From contig NZ_CP124750.1 of assembly GCF_029962605.1 (NCBI RefSeq), positions 310,001 to 374,000 on the forward strand: a DNA stretch of 64,000 nucleotides. The letters run 5' to 3'. The translations under genes were made by a program, and so were the position numbers. This DNA comes from Serratia sarumanii. GTDB lineage: Bacteria > Pseudomonadota > Gammaproteobacteria > Enterobacterales > Enterobacteriaceae. Below are positions 17,534-28,516 of the stretch, one piece after another. The notes beneath the pieces are model-generated. The model saw nothing but the letters and a program-made list of their open reading frames with translations. It was not told the origin of the DNA and searched no databases. The first letter of the stretch is position 1. Every line of letters starts with the position of its first letter.

Positions 17534-19258
17534 TTATCGCATCACTTTCTGCAAATGCGCGTTGAAGGCTTCTGCCTTCATAAAACCGGTGACCCGCTCG
17601 GCCGTCAGCTCCTGGCCCGCCGGATCGAAGAACAGGATCGTCGGCAGCCCCAGCACCTGCAGGTGCTTCAGCAGCGCCGCCTGTTCCGCGCCGTTGGCGG
17701 TGACGTCCGCCTGCAGCAGCACCGCGTTGGCCAGGCTCGCCTGCACCGCCGCATCGCTGAAGGTGTATTTCTCGAACTCTTTACAGGCCACGCACCAGTC
17801 GGCGTACAGATCCAGCATCACCGGCTTGCCGCGCGCCTGTTGCAGCGCCAGATCGAGCTGCTCGACGTTGTTGATGCGGGCAAAGGCCAGGTGTTGTTGA
17901 GCCGCCTGCTGCGCCTGATCGGCGCCGAAGGCCCAATCCTGCAGCGGCCGCGCGGCGATCACCGCCGCCGCCAACAGCAGCAGTTGCAGGGCACGCGCCC
18001 AGCCGCGCGCGCTTCTCAGGCTCAGAGCGAAGGCCCAGCCGAAGAACGCCAGGCCGAGCAGGCTCCACAGGCGCAGGCCCCACAGATCGCCGATCACCCG
18101 CTCCAGCAGGAACACCGGCAGCGCCAGAATGACGAAGCCGAAGGCCTCTTTCACGTACTGCATCCACGGGCCGCTGCGCGGCAGCAGGCGGTTGCCGAAC
18201 AGGGTGACGATCACCAGCGGAATGCCCATCCCCAGCGCGTACAGGTACAGGGTGCCGCCGCCGGCCCACAGGTTACCGCTCTGGGCGATATACAGCAGGA
18301 TGGCGCTGAGCGGCGCGGTGGTACAGGGCGAGCAAATCAGCCCGGCCAGGGCGCCCATCAGGAACACGCCGGTCAGTGAGCCGCCGCGCTGGGTGTTGCT
18401 CCAGCTCGCCAGCCGGGTTTGCAGCGCCGAGGGCAGCTGCAGGGAATAGAGGCCGAACATCGACAGCGCCAGCGCGATGAACAGCACCGACAGGCCGATC
18501 AGCACGTAAGGGTGCTGCAGCGCCGCCTGGAACTGCAGGCCGGCGGCGGCCACCACCAGCCCCAGCAGGGTGTAGGTGAGTGCCATGCCCTGCACGTAAA
18601 CCACCGCCAGCGCCAGAATGCGGCCGCTGCTTTGCGGCCGGTCGCGGCCGAGGATGATGCCGGAGATCAGCGGGTACATCGGCAGCACGCACGGAGTGAA
18701 GGCGATGCCGATGCCGATCAGCAATGCCCACAGCGGCGAGAAAGGCAGGCTGGCCGGCGTAGCGGGCTGTTCGGTTGGCGCAGGGGCAGCCGCCGGGAGC
18801 GGGGCGACATCGCCGGCGCTGACGGCATCCAGCGGGATGACGCGGGTTTCCGGCGGATAGCAGAAGCCGGCCTCGGCGCAGCCCTGATAGGTGACGCTGA
18901 GGCTGGCGTTGGCCGCTGCCTGTTGCAGCGGCACCTGCAGATTCAGCTGCTGTTTGAAAATCGCCACTTCGCCGAAGAACTCGTCCTTGTGGCTCAACCC
19001 TTCGGGCAGGGTAAAGGCGCCCAGCGTCGCTTGCTGCGGCACCAGTTTGATCTGCTGGCGATACAGGTAGTAGCCGGGGCGGATCTGCCAGTTCAGCGTC
19101 ACCTGGCTGCCTTGCTGTTTGAAATCGAAGGCGAAGGCCTGATCGACAGGCACGAACTGGCTGCCGCCCTTCGGCGCGAACAGCGAAGCCTGCGCCGCCT
19201 GCGGCAGGAAGAACAGGCTGCACAGCAGCAAAATCAGTTTAAGGAAGCGTTGATCCAT
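17534..19258 (-). CDS. dsbD: Thiol:disulfide interchange protein DsbD
   Basis: This 574-aa inner-membrane electron transporter moves reducing power from cytoplasmic thioredoxin to periplasmic DsbC, DsbG and CcmG. A signal peptide ends near residue 24. The periplasmic alpha domain has the Cys pair in CAEAGFC (127 and 133). The membrane beta domain of about eight segments carries the Cys-Pro motifs [11 protein letters not shown] and CSPCTTAPL. The thioredoxin-like gamma domain has DWCVACKEF (489 and 492). All six redox cysteines are present. Its start overlaps the cutA end by 25 nt, implying translational coupling. Confidence 0.96.
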   Translation of the reverse strand: MDQRFLKLILLLCSLFFLPQAAQASLFAPKGGSQFVPVDQAFAFDFKQQGSQVTLNWQIRPGYYLYRQQIKLVPQQATLGAFTLPEGLSHKDEFFGEVAIFKQQLNLQVPLQQAAANASLSVTYQGCAEAGFCYPPETRVIPLDAVSAGDVAPLPAAAPAPTEQPATPASLPFSPLWALLIGIGIAFTPCVLPMYPLISGIILGRDRPQSSGRILALAVVYVQGMALTYTLLGLVVAAAGLQFQAALQHPYVLIGLSVLFIALALSMFGLYSLQLPSALQTRLASWSNTQRGGSLTGVFLMGALAGLICSPCTTAPLSAILLYIAQSGNLWAGGGTLYLYALGMGIPLVIVTLFGNRLLPRSGPWMQYVKEAFGFVILALPVFLLERVIGDLWGLRLWSLLGLAFFGWAFALSLRSARGWARALQLLLLAAAVIAARPLQDWAFGADQAQQAAQQHLAFARINNVEQLDLALQQARGKPVMLDLYADWCVACKEFEKYTFSDAAVQASLANAVLLQADVTANGAEQAALLKHLQVLGLPTILFFDPAGQELTAERVTGFMKAEAFNAHLQKVMR

Positions 19259-19557
19259 AACAGGTAGTCTTTATCTCCGGCCATCACCGGCAGCACCAGC
19301 AGCTCGGGCGTCTGGTAAGGGTGATGTTGTTTCAGGGTGTCGAGCAGGGCCTGCTGACGGCGGCGATCGCTTTTGAACAGCATCTGCACTTCGTATTCCT
19401 GTTCCAGTTTCCCTTCCCAGTAATACAGCGAGGTAGCGCCGGGCAGCAGCGTGGCGCAGGCCGCCAGCTTATCGCCCAAGACCCGCGCCGCCAGTTCCTG
19501 GGCGCTGGCTTCATCGGGTGCGGTACAGAGTATGACGACAGCTTCGCAATCAGACAT
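19234..19557 (-). CDS. cutA: Divalent cation tolerance protein CutA
   Basis: This 107-aa protein of the trimeric, PII-like CutA family has [35 protein letters not shown] and the C-terminal [13 protein letters not shown] block. I chose the start MSDCEAVV (19557), because AGAGGG lies at the right distance; an in-frame ATG five codons earlier would include that ribosome site. Mutants are linked to copper tolerance, partly through polar effects on dsbD. It is the first gene of cutA-dsbD-yjdC. Confidence 0.93.
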   Translation of the reverse strand: MSDCEAVVILCTAPDEASAQELAARVLGDKLAACATLLPGATSLYYWEGKLEQEYEVQMLFKSDRRRQQALLDTLKQHHPYQTPELLVLPVMAGDKDYLLWINASLN

Positions 19558-19666
19558 CTTCAGCCCTCTCATCGGTTCGAATGGGCACTATACCCTGAAG
19601 GCGGATTGGCTAGAAGGCGAGTTTATCGCCAGAAGGAAAACCGGGGCCGCAGCCCCGGTCGGAGCG

Positions 19667-20968
19667 TTACAGCATGATGCTGCCGAGCAGGAAGCCGAAT
19701 ACCACGGCGAAAATCACGCCCATGGTGCCGGGAATGAAGAACGGGTGGTTGAACACGAAGCGGCCGATGCGCGTGGTGCCGGTATCGTCCATCTGCACCG
19801 CGGCGACCAGCGTCGGGTAGGTCGGCAGGATGAACAGGCCGGAGACGGCGGCGAAGGAGGCGACGGCGGTCAGCGGCGATACGTTCAGCGCCAGCGCCAT
19901 CGGCATCAGCGCCTTGGCGGTAGCGGCCTGCGAGTACAGCAGCGCCGAGCAGAAGAAGAAGATCACCGCCAGCAGCCACGGGTGCGCCTGAATGACGCTG
20001 CCGGCCGTCTCTTTGATCCAGTCGATGTTGGCCTGCACGAAGGTATCGCCCAGCCAGGCGACGCCGAGGATACAGATACAGGCGCTCATGCCGGCCTTGA
20101 AGGTGCTGGAGTTCAGCACCATGTCGGTGTCGACGCGGCACAGCAGGGTGGTCAGCGTGGCGACGCTCAGCATGATGATCAGGATGGCGTTGGTGGTGTT
20201 CATCAGCGGCTTGGCCACCAGGCCAAGACCCGGGCTGTTGATGATGGCGTAAGCCACTACGCACAGCACGCCCAGCAGGAACAGCAGCACCGAGGCTTTG
20301 GCGCGCGGTTTGATCTCCAGCGCGTTGTTGCCGCGCAGGGTGATCAGGCCTTCTTCCAGGCGTTTCAGGTACACCGGGTCGTTAGACAGCTTGGAGTCGA
20401 ACAGCCAGGTCACCAGCAGCGACATCACCAGCACGGCGCAGAAGGTGGACGGGATCACCACCATCAGCAGGTGCAGGTAGCTGACGCCGTGGCCTTCCAT
20501 CACCGAAGACATATACACCACCGCGGCGGAGATCGGTGAGGCGGTGATGGCGATCTGGGCGGACACTACGGCGGTCGACAGCGGCCGGCAAGGCTTGATG
20601 CCCTGTTCTTTCGCCACTTCGGCGATCACCGGCAGCGCCGAGAGCGAGATGTTGCCGGTGCCGGCGAAGATGGTCAGGAAGTAGGTGACGATAGGGGCGA
20701 GAATGGTGATGTGCTTGGGGTTCTTGCGCAGCAGCTTTTCGGTCTGCTGCACCAGGTAATCCATCCCCCCGGCGACCTGCATGGCGGAGATCGCCGCGAT
20801 CACCGCCATGATGATGGAAATCACGTCGAAGGGAATGCTGCCCGGCTTGACGCCGATCAGCGCCAGGATCAGAACGCCCAATCCCCCCGCGAACCCGATA
20901 CCGATACCGCCCAACCTGGCCCCTAAAAAGATGGCCAGCAGAACGATAACCAATTCTACGGCTAGCAT
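19667..20968 (-). CDS. dcuA: Anaerobic C4-dicarboxylate transporter DcuA
   Basis: This 433-aa inner-membrane antiporter exchanges aspartate, fumarate, malate and succinate. It is almost collinear with E. coli DcuA, from the start MLAVELVIVLLAIFLGARLG through GTGNISLSALPVI and AQIAITASPISAAVVYMSS to the end GFLLGSIML. It lies 125 nt downstream of aspA on the same strand, so the pair links aspartate uptake to fumarate formation. Fumarate is then used by the fumarate reductase encoded at 29.4-32.7 kb. Confidence 0.96.
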   Translation of the reverse strand: MLAVELVIVLLAIFLGARLGGIGIGFAGGLGVLILALIGVKPGSIPFDVISIIMAVIAAISAMQVAGGMDYLVQQTEKLLRKNPKHITILAPIVTYFLTIFAGTGNISLSALPVIAEVAKEQGIKPCRPLSTAVVSAQIAITASPISAAVVYMSSVMEGHGVSYLHLLMVVIPSTFCAVLVMSLLVTWLFDSKLSNDPVYLKRLEEGLITLRGNNALEIKPRAKASVLLFLLGVLCVVAYAIINSPGLGLVAKPLMNTTNAILIIMLSVATLTTLLCRVDTDMVLNSSTFKAGMSACICILGVAWLGDTFVQANIDWIKETAGSVIQAHPWLLAVIFFFCSALLYSQAATAKALMPMALALNVSPLTAVASFAAVSGLFILPTYPTLVAAVQMDDTGTTRIGRFVFNHPFFIPGTMGVIFAVVFGFLLGSIML

Positions 20969-21037
20969 AGTGTTTACTCCTTAAAATGAGAGAAATTGAA
21001 AATCAAACGTTAAAATTTTGTGGGCGCCTAAAAGTAA

Positions 21038-21075
21038 AAAGGCACGCTATCCAGAGGATTTAGCGTGCCTTTCAG
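21038..21075 (-). terminator. Terminator between aspA and dcuA
   Basis: AAAGGCACGCTA pairs with TAGCGTGCCTTT across a short loop. On the minus strand it is followed by TTTACTTTTA, just 19 nt after the aspA stop. It would partly separate aspA from dcuA transcription. Confidence 0.8.
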
Positions 21076-21093
21076 GGCTACCGGGTAGGTCTG

Positions 21094-22530
21094 TTATTGT
21101 TCATTTTCATCCGTATAGCGTTTGGCTTTATAGGCCGGGTGCATCAGGTTCTCCACGGAGAAGATGTCATCCAGCTCGGCTTCGGTCAGCAGGCCGCGTT
21201 CCAGCACCACTTCACGCACGCTCTTGCCGGTTTCGGCGCAGATCTTCCCGACGATGTCACCGTTATGGTGGCCGATGAACGGGTTCAGATAGGTGACGAT
21301 ACCGATCGAGTTGAAGACGTAGTGTTCGCAGACTTCTTTATTCGCGGTGATGCCGTTAATGCATTTTTCCAGCAGGTTGTAGCAGGCGTTGGTCAGGATG
21401 TGGATCGACTCGAACATCGCCTGGCCGATCACCGGCTCCATCACGTTCAGCTGCAGCTGGCCCGCTTCGGCCGCCATGGTAACGCAAGTGTCGTTGCCAA
21501 TCACCTTGAAACACACCTGATTGACCACTTCCGGCACCACCGGGTTCACTTTGGCCGGCATGATGGACGATCCTGCCTGCAGCTCTGGCAGGTTGATTTC
21601 GTTCAGGCCGGCGCGCGGGCCGGAGGAGAGCAGGCGCAGGTCGTTACAGATTTTGGACAGTTTCACCGCCAGGCGTTTGAGCGCGCTGTGCACCATCACG
21701 TAGGCGCCGCAGTCGGAGGTGGCCTCGATCAGGTCTTCCGCCGGCACCACCGGCAGGCCGCTGACTTCCGCCAGTTTTTGCACCGCCAGCGGCTGATAGC
21801 CTTCCGGGGTGTTGAGCGCGGTGCCGATGGCGGTGGCGCCCAGGTTCACTTCCAGCAGCAGCTCCGCGGTGCGGTGCAGGTTGCGGGTCTCTTCGTTCAG
21901 CAGCACGCTGAAGGCGTGGAATTCCTGGCCGAGGGTCATCGGCACCGCGTCCTGCAGCTGGGTGCGGCCCATTTTCAGGATGGTTTCGAACTCTTTCGCC
22001 TTGCGGTCGAAGCCTTCGCGCAGCTGGTTGATGGCGTCGATCAGCTTCTGGTTGGAGGCGTACACCGCGATGCGGAACCCGGTCGGGTAGGCGTCGTTGG
22101 TGGACTGGCACTTATTGAGGTGATCGTTCGGGTTCAGGTACTGGTATTCGCCTTTTTGGTGGCCCATCAGCTCCAGGCCGATGTTCGCCAGCACTTCGTT
22201 GGTGTTCATGTTCAGCGAGGTGCCTGCGCCGCCCTGGAACACGTCCACCGGGAACTGATCCATGCACTTGCCTTTATCCAGCACCTCGTCGCAGGCCTGG
22301 ATGATCACGTCGGCGATTTTGCGCGGGATGGTTTTGAGTTCTTTGTTGGCCATCGCCGCGGCCTTTTTCACCATCACCATGCCGCGAACGAACTCGGGGA
22401 CATCGCTGATTTTGCTGTTGCTGATGTAGAAGTTTTCAATCGCACGCAGAGTGTGGACTCCGTAGTAAGCGTCTGCGGGGACTTCACGTGTTCCTAACAG
22501 GTCTTCTTCGATACGAATGTTGTTTGACAT
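21094..22530 (-). CDS. aspA: Aspartate ammonia-lyase (aspartase)
   Basis: This 478-aa enzyme converts L-aspartate to fumarate and ammonia. The fumarase/aspartase superfamily signature [11 protein letters not shown] carries the catalytic Ser in its flexible loop. [14 protein letters not shown] and the substrate-binding [11 protein letters not shown] segment are also present. The start [18 protein letters not shown] matches the E. coli protein. A CRP-type site lies about 210 nt upstream. With dcuA and frd it forms a fumarate-respiration route. Confidence 0.97.
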   Translation of the reverse strand: MSNNIRIEEDLLGTREVPADAYYGVHTLRAIENFYISNSKISDVPEFVRGMVMVKKAAAMANKELKTIPRKIADVIIQACDEVLDKGKCMDQFPVDVFQGGAGTSLNMNTNEVLANIGLELMGHQKGEYQYLNPNDHLNKCQSTNDAYPTGFRIAVYASNQKLIDAINQLREGFDRKAKEFETILKMGRTQLQDAVPMTLGQEFHAFSVLLNEETRNLHRTAELLLEVNLGATAIGTALNTPEGYQPLAVQKLAEVSGLPVVPAEDLIEATSDCGAYVMVHSALKRLAVKLSKICNDLRLLSSGPRAGLNEINLPELQAGSSIMPAKVNPVVPEVVNQVCFKVIGNDTCVTMAAEAGQLQLNVMEPVIGQAMFESIHILTNACYNLLEKCINGITANKEVCEHYVFNSIGIVTYLNPFIGHHNGDIVGKICAETGKSVREVVLERGLLTEAELDDIFSVENLMHPAYKAKRYTDENEQ

Positions 22531-22738
22531 GAGAACCTTCTCTATGTGTTGCTGCCGAATTAATAATGTGTCAGGTCAAGGCTAATAAGGGCACAGCCTA
22601 AATTAATGTTGCCGAAGGCTTGGGGCGTGAAACGATTAACCAAATCGCCCGTTGCTGCCCAGATCATATGCTGGTTGGTAAGAAATGACTGAATCCAGAT
22701 CACCTTATGGTGTTTAAGGATATGCCCTTTTCCGGTTC

Positions 22739-22754
22739 TGTGACTTCTTTCACG
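22739..22754. promoter_or_regulatory. CRP-type site in the aspA-fxsA divergent region
   Basis: TGTGA-N6-TCACG matches nine of the ten core positions of the CRP operator. It is in the 369-nt gap between aspA and fxsA and fits catabolite control of aspA known from E. coli. The rest of the gap (22531-22738) is AT-rich and carries no convincing gene; it is probably the aspA leader. Confidence 0.7.
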
Positions 22755-22826
22755 TTTGTGAACTTTAGCAATAAAAACCGGCTCTCGGTTGAAATGGTGG
22801 GGTGATGCCCTCATTGTAATGGTGTC

Positions 22827-22848
22827 GGCCGTTTACGGCCTCTTTTTT
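22827..22848 (+). terminator. Terminator-like hairpin in front of fxsA
   Basis: GGCCG-TTTA-CGGCC is followed by TCTTTTTT, about 50 nt before the fxsA start. It would stop or attenuate transcription entering fxsA from the left. Confidence 0.7.
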
Positions 22849-22899
22849 CGCGCCGTCGCCCCGTGGCGGCCGCGCTTTACCTACCGATAGGAGAACCAG

Positions 22900-23388
22900 G
22901 TGCGCTGGTTACCGCTACTGCTGATATTTCTGCTGGCTTACATAGAAATATCCATCTTTATCAAAGTCGCCGCCGTGCTCGGCGTGGCTGTCACCCTGCT
23001 GCTGGTGGTGTTCAGCTCCTGCGTCGGCATTTCGCTGGTGCGCAATCAGGGCATGAAAACCTTCGTGCAGATGCAGCAAAAACTGGCGGCCGGCGAAAGC
23101 CCGGCGGCGGAAATGGTGAAAAGCGTTTCGCTGGTGCTGGCGGGCTTCCTGCTGCTGATCCCGGGTTTCTTCACCGACTTCCTCGGCCTGTTGCTGCTGC
23201 TGCCGCCGGTGCAAAAAACGCTGACGCTGAAGCTGATGCCGCATCTGTCGGTTTATCGCCCCGGCGGTTGGACGGGCGGTGACGCCGCCAACGGCAACAC
23301 CTTCGACGGTGAATTCCAGCGCAAGGACGACGAACGCTCGGTGCTGGAACACCGCCCGGACGAGGAGCGCAAGCCTCACGATCGTTAA
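22900..23388 (+). CDS. fxsA: FxsA membrane protein (phage T7 exclusion suppressor)
   Basis: This 162-aa inner-membrane protein of the FxsA family is close to the E. coli length of 158. It has an N-terminal membrane segment (LPLLLIFLLAYIEISIFI), a second hydrophobic stretch, LAGFLLLIPGFFTDFLGLLLLL near 83-104, and a long polar C-terminal tail rich in Asp, Glu and Arg. The GTG start at 22900 is supported by GGAG 7 nt upstream. Overproduction in E. coli relieves F-plasmid exclusion of phage T7; the native role is unknown. It stands alone between aspA (divergent) and groES. Confidence 0.9.
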   Translation: MRWLPLLLIFLLAYIEISIFIKVAAVLGVAVTLLLVVFSSCVGISLVRNQGMKTFVQMQQKLAAGESPAAEMVKSVSLVLAGFLLLIPGFFTDFLGLLLLLPPVQKTLTLKLMPHLSVYRPGGWTGGDAANGNTFDGEFQRKDDERSVLEHRPDEERKPHDR

Positions 23389-23391
23389 GCA

Positions 23392-23416
23392 AACGCGGCT
23401 CAGGCCGCGTTTTTTC
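23392..23416 (+). terminator. Terminator after fxsA
   Basis: AACGCGGC-TCAG-GCCGCGTT is followed by TTTTT immediately after the fxsA stop. Confidence 0.9.
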
Positions 23417-23463
23417 TCTCTGTAGCACCCGCGCGGCCAAAAATGCGAAATTTTTTTCGTTAG

Positions 23464-23495
23464 CCCCCTTGAAGGGGGCTGGAACGCCCCCATCT
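23464..23495 (+). promoter_or_regulatory. Sigma-32 heat-shock promoter of groESL
   Basis: The -35 element CCCCCTTGAA and the -10 element CCCCATCT are separated by 14 nt, matching the sigma-32 consensus and closely resembling the E. coli groE promoter. The -35 lies in a perfect palindrome GCCCCC-TTGAA-GGGGGC. The start codon of groES is about 80 nt downstream. Confidence 0.9.
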
Positions 23496-23577
23496 CAAAT
23501 GCCACGAGGCCGGTAATAACAACCATCCGGTGTACAACCCTAAATCTGATAGAGACCTTCTTACAGGAGAGCGTTCA

Positions 23578-23871
23578 ATGAGTATTCGTCCATTGCATGA
23601 CCGCGTTATCGTCAAGCGCAAAGAAGTTGAATCAAAATCTGCTGGCGGCATCGTCCTGACTGGCTCTGCTGCGGGTAAATCCACTCGCGGTGAAGTGGTT
23701 GCAGTGGGTAAAGGGCGTGTGCTGGAAAACGGCAACATCCAACCGCTGGATGTGAAAGTTGGCGATATCGTGATTTTCAACGACGGCTACGGCGTGAAAG
23801 CAGAGAAGATCGACAATGAAGAAGTGTTGATCATGTCCGAAAGCGACATTCTGGCAATTGTTGAAGCGTAA
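23578..23871 (+). CDS. groS: Co-chaperonin GroES
   Basis: This 97-aa protein forms the seven-membered lid of the GroEL cage. [18 protein letters not shown] is the family signature, the mobile loop is [18 protein letters not shown] (about 23-40), and the chain ends [15 protein letters not shown]. The frame is open further upstream, but ATG 23578 has the AGGAGAG ribosome site and matches E. coli GroES. It shares one heat-shock-controlled message with groEL 44 nt downstream. Confidence 0.98.
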   Translation: MSIRPLHDRVIVKRKEVESKSAGGIVLTGSAAGKSTRGEVVAVGKGRVLENGNIQPLDVKVGDIVIFNDGYGVKAEKIDNEEVLIMSESDILAIVEA

Positions 23872-23903
23872 TTGCGCTTTATCTTCTGAACTGAACGAGT
23901 TGA

Positions 23904-25562
<1,659 letters not shown>

Positions 25563-25590
25563 TCATCCCCCACAAGCTTGTGTGCTGAGA

Positions 25591-25617
25591 ACCCCGGTCA
25601 AATGACCGGGGTTTTTT
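25591..25617 (+). terminator. Terminator of groESL
   Basis: ACCCCGGTCA-AA-TGACCGGGGT is followed by TTTTT, 29 nt after the groEL stop. Confidence 0.95.
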
Positions 25618-25804
25618 ATGCCTGCGCGCCGCCGCACTGTATTTGATGATATTTTTGCCGCCGGGGGCGATTTAGCTGGTAAACTGTTAAGTCATCAGCT
25701 GTCGCTCAAGACGTTGGCCCGCTCGCGTGGCAACGGATGCTTAAGAGATGGCATCGCTTTCTGATAAGCTTTTGCGTAATTCTCAACATCGAATGGGGAA
25801 CAAG

Positions 25805-26149
25805 ATGCGGATTAAAGCCTTACTGGGTCTCTCGGCAGCGATGCTGCTGGCGGGTTGCAGCACCACTCATGAACTGACCGCTGCGGGTCAGCAGATCAAG
25901 TTCACCGACAGCAAGCCGGCGGCGGAATGCCAGCTGCTGGGGGAAGTGACCGGCACCCAGAGCAACTGGCTGTCCGGCAACGGCGGTGAAGGCAGCTCCA
26001 TGCGTGGGGCGGCCAACGATCTGCGCAACAAGGCGGCGGCCATGGGCGGCAACGTGATCTACGGCGCCAACAGCCCGAGCCAGAACCTGCTCTCCAGCTT
26101 CGCACCGCTGGACAGCAAAATGGTCGGCCAGGTTTACAAGTGCCCGTAA
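25805..26149 (+). CDS. yjeI: DUF4156 lipoprotein YjeI
   Basis: This 114-aa predicted lipoprotein has lipobox LLAGC with the lipidated Cys at residue 18. The mature part carries the family blocks AECQLLGEVTGTQSNWLSG, SMRGAANDLRNKAAAMGGN and VGQVYKCP, nearly identical in pattern to E. coli YjeI, which also lies between groEL and epmB. The ATG at 25805 is preceded by GGGGA; longer in-frame starts exist but would put extra residues before the signal peptide. Function is unknown. Confidence 0.9.
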   Translation: MRIKALLGLSAAMLLAGCSTTHELTAAGQQIKFTDSKPAAECQLLGEVTGTQSNWLSGNGGEGSSMRGAANDLRNKAAAMGGNVIYGANSPSQNLLSSFAPLDSKMVGQVYKCP

Positions 26150-26177
26150 GGCGCTGAGGCCGCAGCCGCAAAGAGGT

Positions 26178-26210
26178 AAAAAAAGAGGAATGCCACGGCA
26201 TTCCTCTTTT
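26178..26210. terminator. Bidirectional terminator between yjeI and epmB
   Basis: AAAAGAGGAATGCC pairs with GGCATTCCTCTTTT around a two-base loop, with A- and T-runs on the two sides. It serves the convergent yjeI and epmB genes. Confidence 0.9.
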
Positions 26211-26231
26211 CGTTGGGGCATTTGGCGCACG

Positions 26232-27260
26232 TTACTCCTGCATCAGGCGCAGATCGATCGGCGTTTTGCTCGGTTCGCCGCCCACTTCGCGCGTCAGGCG
26301 CGGCACCAGATAACCGGACACCTTGCTCAGCAGCGCCTGCATGATGGCGCGCGCTTCATCGTCGCTGACCATGAAGTGCGCCGCGCCCTGCACCTTGTCC
26401 AGCACGTGGATGTAGTAAGGCAGGATACCGGCGTCGAACAGCGCGTTGCTGAGCGCCGCCAGCGTGTCGGCATCGTCGTTGACGTCGCGCAGCAGTACGC
26501 TCTGGTTGAGCAGCGTGACGCCGGCGAGGCGCAGCTGAGCCATGGCGCTTTGCAGATCGCGGTCAATTTCGTTGGCGTGGTTGATGTGGGTGACCATCAG
26601 CACCTGCAGGCGCGAGGCCGACAGTAGGCGGCACAGCGCCGGCGTGATGCGCGCCGGGATCACCACCGGCAGACGGGTGTGAATGCGCAGGCGTTTCAGG
26701 TGCGGGATGGCCTCCAGCTCGCCGACCAGCCACTCCAGCTCGCTGTCCTTGGCCATCAGCGGATCGCCGCCTGAAAAAATGATCTCGTCCAGTTCCGGGT
26801 GTTGGCGGATATAATCCAGCGCCTGCCGCCAGTTGTTCTTGTTGCCCTGATTATCCTGATAGGGGAAGTGGCGGCGGAAGCAGTAACGGCAGTTGACCGC
26901 ACAGCCGCCCTTGACCAGCAGCAGCGCGCGATTGCGGTATTTGTGCAGCAGGCCCGGCACCACGCTGCGCTGCTCATCGAGCGGATCGGTGGTGAACCCT
27001 GGGGCGTTGATGAACTCCTCTCTGGCGGTCAGCACCTGGCGCAGCAGCGGGTCGTTGGCATCGCCGGGGCGCATGCGCGCAGCGAAGGCGCGCGGCACGC
27101 GCAGGGCAAACAGCCGGCGGGCATCGCGCCCCTGCGGCAGTTCCGGGTGCGTATTCAGTGACAAAAGCTGCAGTAATTCATCTGGATCGGTAATAACATC
27201 GGCGAGTTGATGCAACCAATCTTCTCTATGTGCCGTACTTTGGGTTATAATGTGTGCCAT
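26232..27260 (-). CDS. epmB: EF-P beta-lysylation protein EpmB (lysine 2,3-aminomutase)
   Basis: This 342-aa radical SAM, PLP-dependent enzyme converts L-alpha-lysine to (R)-beta-lysine, which EpmA then attaches to elongation factor P. The [4Fe-4S]/SAM motif is C-x3-C-x2-C at 120, 124 and 127 (GCAVNCRYCFRRHFPY). The aminomutase block IFSGGDPLMAKDSELEWL follows. It diverges from its target gene efp with a 42-nt gap, and epmA is in the same window at 33.1 kb. Confidence 0.95.
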   Translation of the reverse strand: MAHIITQSTAHREDWLHQLADVITDPDELLQLLSLNTHPELPQGRDARRLFALRVPRAFAARMRPGDANDPLLRQVLTAREEFINAPGFTTDPLDEQRSVVPGLLHKYRNRALLLVKGGCAVNCRYCFRRHFPYQDNQGNKNNWRQALDYIRQHPELDEIIFSGGDPLMAKDSELEWLVGELEAIPHLKRLRIHTRLPVVIPARITPALCRLLSASRLQVLMVTHINHANEIDRDLQSAMAQLRLAGVTLLNQSVLLRDVNDDADTLAALSNALFDAGILPYYIHVLDKVQGAAHFMVSDDEARAIMQALLSKVSGYLVPRLTREVGGEPSKTPIDLRLMQE

Positions 27261-27302
27261 TTTTTTGGCTAAGCTACCAGTTCAAATATTCAGAGGGCCA
27301 TC

Positions 27303-27869
27303 ATGGCGACTTATTCTAGCAACGATTTCCGTCCGGGTCTTAAAATCATGTTCGAGGGCGAACCTTACGCCGTCGAAGCCAGTGAGTTCGTTAAGCCGGG
27401 CAAAGGCCAGGCGTTTGCACGCGTGAAAATGCGTCGTCTGCTGACCGGCACCCGCGTGGAAAAAACCTTCAAGTCTACCGATTCTTGCGAAGGCGCAGAC
27501 GTGATGGACACCAACATGAACTACCTGTACAGCGACGGTGAGTTCTACCACTTCATGCACCCTGAGTCTTTCGAACAGCATCAGGTTGACGGCAAAACCG
27601 TCGGCGACGCGGCCAAATGGCTGCAGGATAACGCAGAGTGCATCATCACCCTGTGGGATGGCCGTCCAATCGCCGTTCAGCCGCCGAACTTCATCGAAGC
27701 GGAAATCACCGATACCGATCCTGGCCTGAAAGGCGATACCGCAGGGACTGGCGGCAAGCCGGCTACCCTGAGCACCGGCGCCGTGGTTAAAGTGCCGTTG
27801 TTCGTCCAGATCGGCGAAGTGATCAAAGTTGACACTCGCTCTGGCGAATACGTCTCTCGCGTTAAATAA
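27303..27869 (+). CDS. efp: Elongation factor P
   Basis: This 188-aa three-domain translation factor rescues ribosomes stalled on proline runs. The modification loop [11 protein letters not shown] places Lys-34 between Gly residues, the site for beta-lysylation by EpmA and EpmB. The OB domains contain [24 protein letters not shown] sequence (here [14 protein letters not shown]) and the chain ends [11 protein letters not shown]. The start [20 protein letters not shown] agrees with the E. coli protein. Confidence 0.98.
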   Translation: MATYSSNDFRPGLKIMFEGEPYAVEASEFVKPGKGQAFARVKMRRLLTGTRVEKTFKSTDSCEGADVMDTNMNYLYSDGEFYHFMHPESFEQHQVDGKTVGDAAKWLQDNAECIITLWDGRPIAVQPPNFIEAEITDTDPGLKGDTAGTGGKPATLSTGAVVKVPLFVQIGEVIKVDTRSGEYVSRVK

Positions 27870-27878
27870 GTTTCAAAG

Positions 27879-27908
27879 CAGAGGAACCCCCGCGGTTCCT
27901 CTGTTTTA
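27879..27908 (+). terminator. Terminator after efp
   Basis: CAGAGGAACC-CCCGC-GGTTCCTCTG followed by TTTT, 9 nt after the efp stop. Confidence 0.92.
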
Positions 27909-27939
27909 TCCCATCCCCGTTCGTTGGCAGAAAACCCGC

Positions 27940-28071
27940 ATGTTCAAGAAAACGTTGTTGGCCGTGCTCTCCCTGTTGTTCCTTTTCTCTCTTAGCGGTT
28001 GCAATACGTTTCGCGGTTTCGGCGAGGACGTGCAGCATCTCGGCGGCGCCATTTCGCGCACGGCCAGCTGA
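27940..28071 (+). CDS. ecnA: Entericidin A-type lipoprotein
   Basis: This 43-aa lipoprotein precursor has a basic start MFKKTLL, a hydrophobic core and lipobox LSGC with Cys at about 20. Its mature peptide NTFRGFGEDVQHLGGAISR is almost the E. coli EcnA sequence. EcnA is described as the antidote partner of the bacteriolytic lipoprotein EcnB, encoded next. The order efp-ecnA-ecnB is conserved. Confidence 0.88.
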   Translation: MFKKTLLAVLSLLFLFSLSGCNTFRGFGEDVQHLGGAISRTAS

Positions 28072-28192
28072 TCCCGCCCTTTAACCCGATGTATTTGCGC
28101 CACAAAGCCGGTGGTGATTCCACTCCCTGCGCCAATTTTGACTAAGCTTAGAAAGCCGTACTTTTTCATCAACGACAAATAAGGACTTTCTT

Positions 28193-28324
28193 ATGCTGAA
28201 GAAAAGTATTATCGCGATCTTCTCTTTGATGATTTTGACCTCGTTGACCGCCTGTAATACCACCCGCGGCGTGGGTGAGGACATTCAGGCCGGCGGCAAG
28301 GCCATTCAGCGCAGCGCGGAATAA
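28193..28324 (+). CDS. ecnB: Entericidin B-type lipoprotein
   Basis: This 43-aa lipoprotein precursor has a signal segment [18 protein letters not shown], lipobox LTAC with Cys at about 21, and a mature peptide beginning [18 protein letters not shown], close to E. coli EcnB. AAGGAC lies 7 nt before the ATG. EcnB is the reported bacteriolytic member of the pair and is stationary-phase controlled in E. coli. The gene was read directly from the DNA because of its small size. The E. coli protein has a few extra C-terminal residues that are missing here. Confidence 0.88.
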   Translation: MLKKSIIAIFSLMILTSLTACNTTRGVGEDIQAGGKAIQRSAE

Positions 28325-28450
28325 TCCGTTCTCCACCCGGCGGCGTTCCGCGTGCGGAGGGCCGCCGCATTTCCTCCTCTTGCCTGAGCGTTAACGCTGC
28401 TGCTATCCTGCCGCAGTGCGGGTGAGGTTACCCGCCGTTCTTCACCCCGC

Positions 28451-28500
28451 TGAACGGGACGACCCGTTTACGCGTCATTATATCGGGGACGACCCCAGTG
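28451..28500 (+). promoter_or_regulatory. Guanidine-II (mini-ykkC) riboswitch
   Basis: Two hairpins each carry an ACGA tetraloop: AACGGG-ACGA-CCCGTT (28453-28468) and GGGG-ACGA-CCCC (28485-28496). They are joined by a 16-nt AT-rich linker. This is the mini-ykkC pattern, in which two guanidinium ions are bound by loop-loop contact. The GGGAGG ribosome site of sugE begins a few bases after the second hairpin, so translational control is likely. Confidence 0.92.
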
Positions 28501-28516
28501 GAAGGGAGGCCGTCTC

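Noticed and set aside
22560-22814. 84-codon minus-strand frame upstream of aspA
   Set aside because: Overlaps the CRP site and aspA leader, has no ribosome site of note and no family resemblance.
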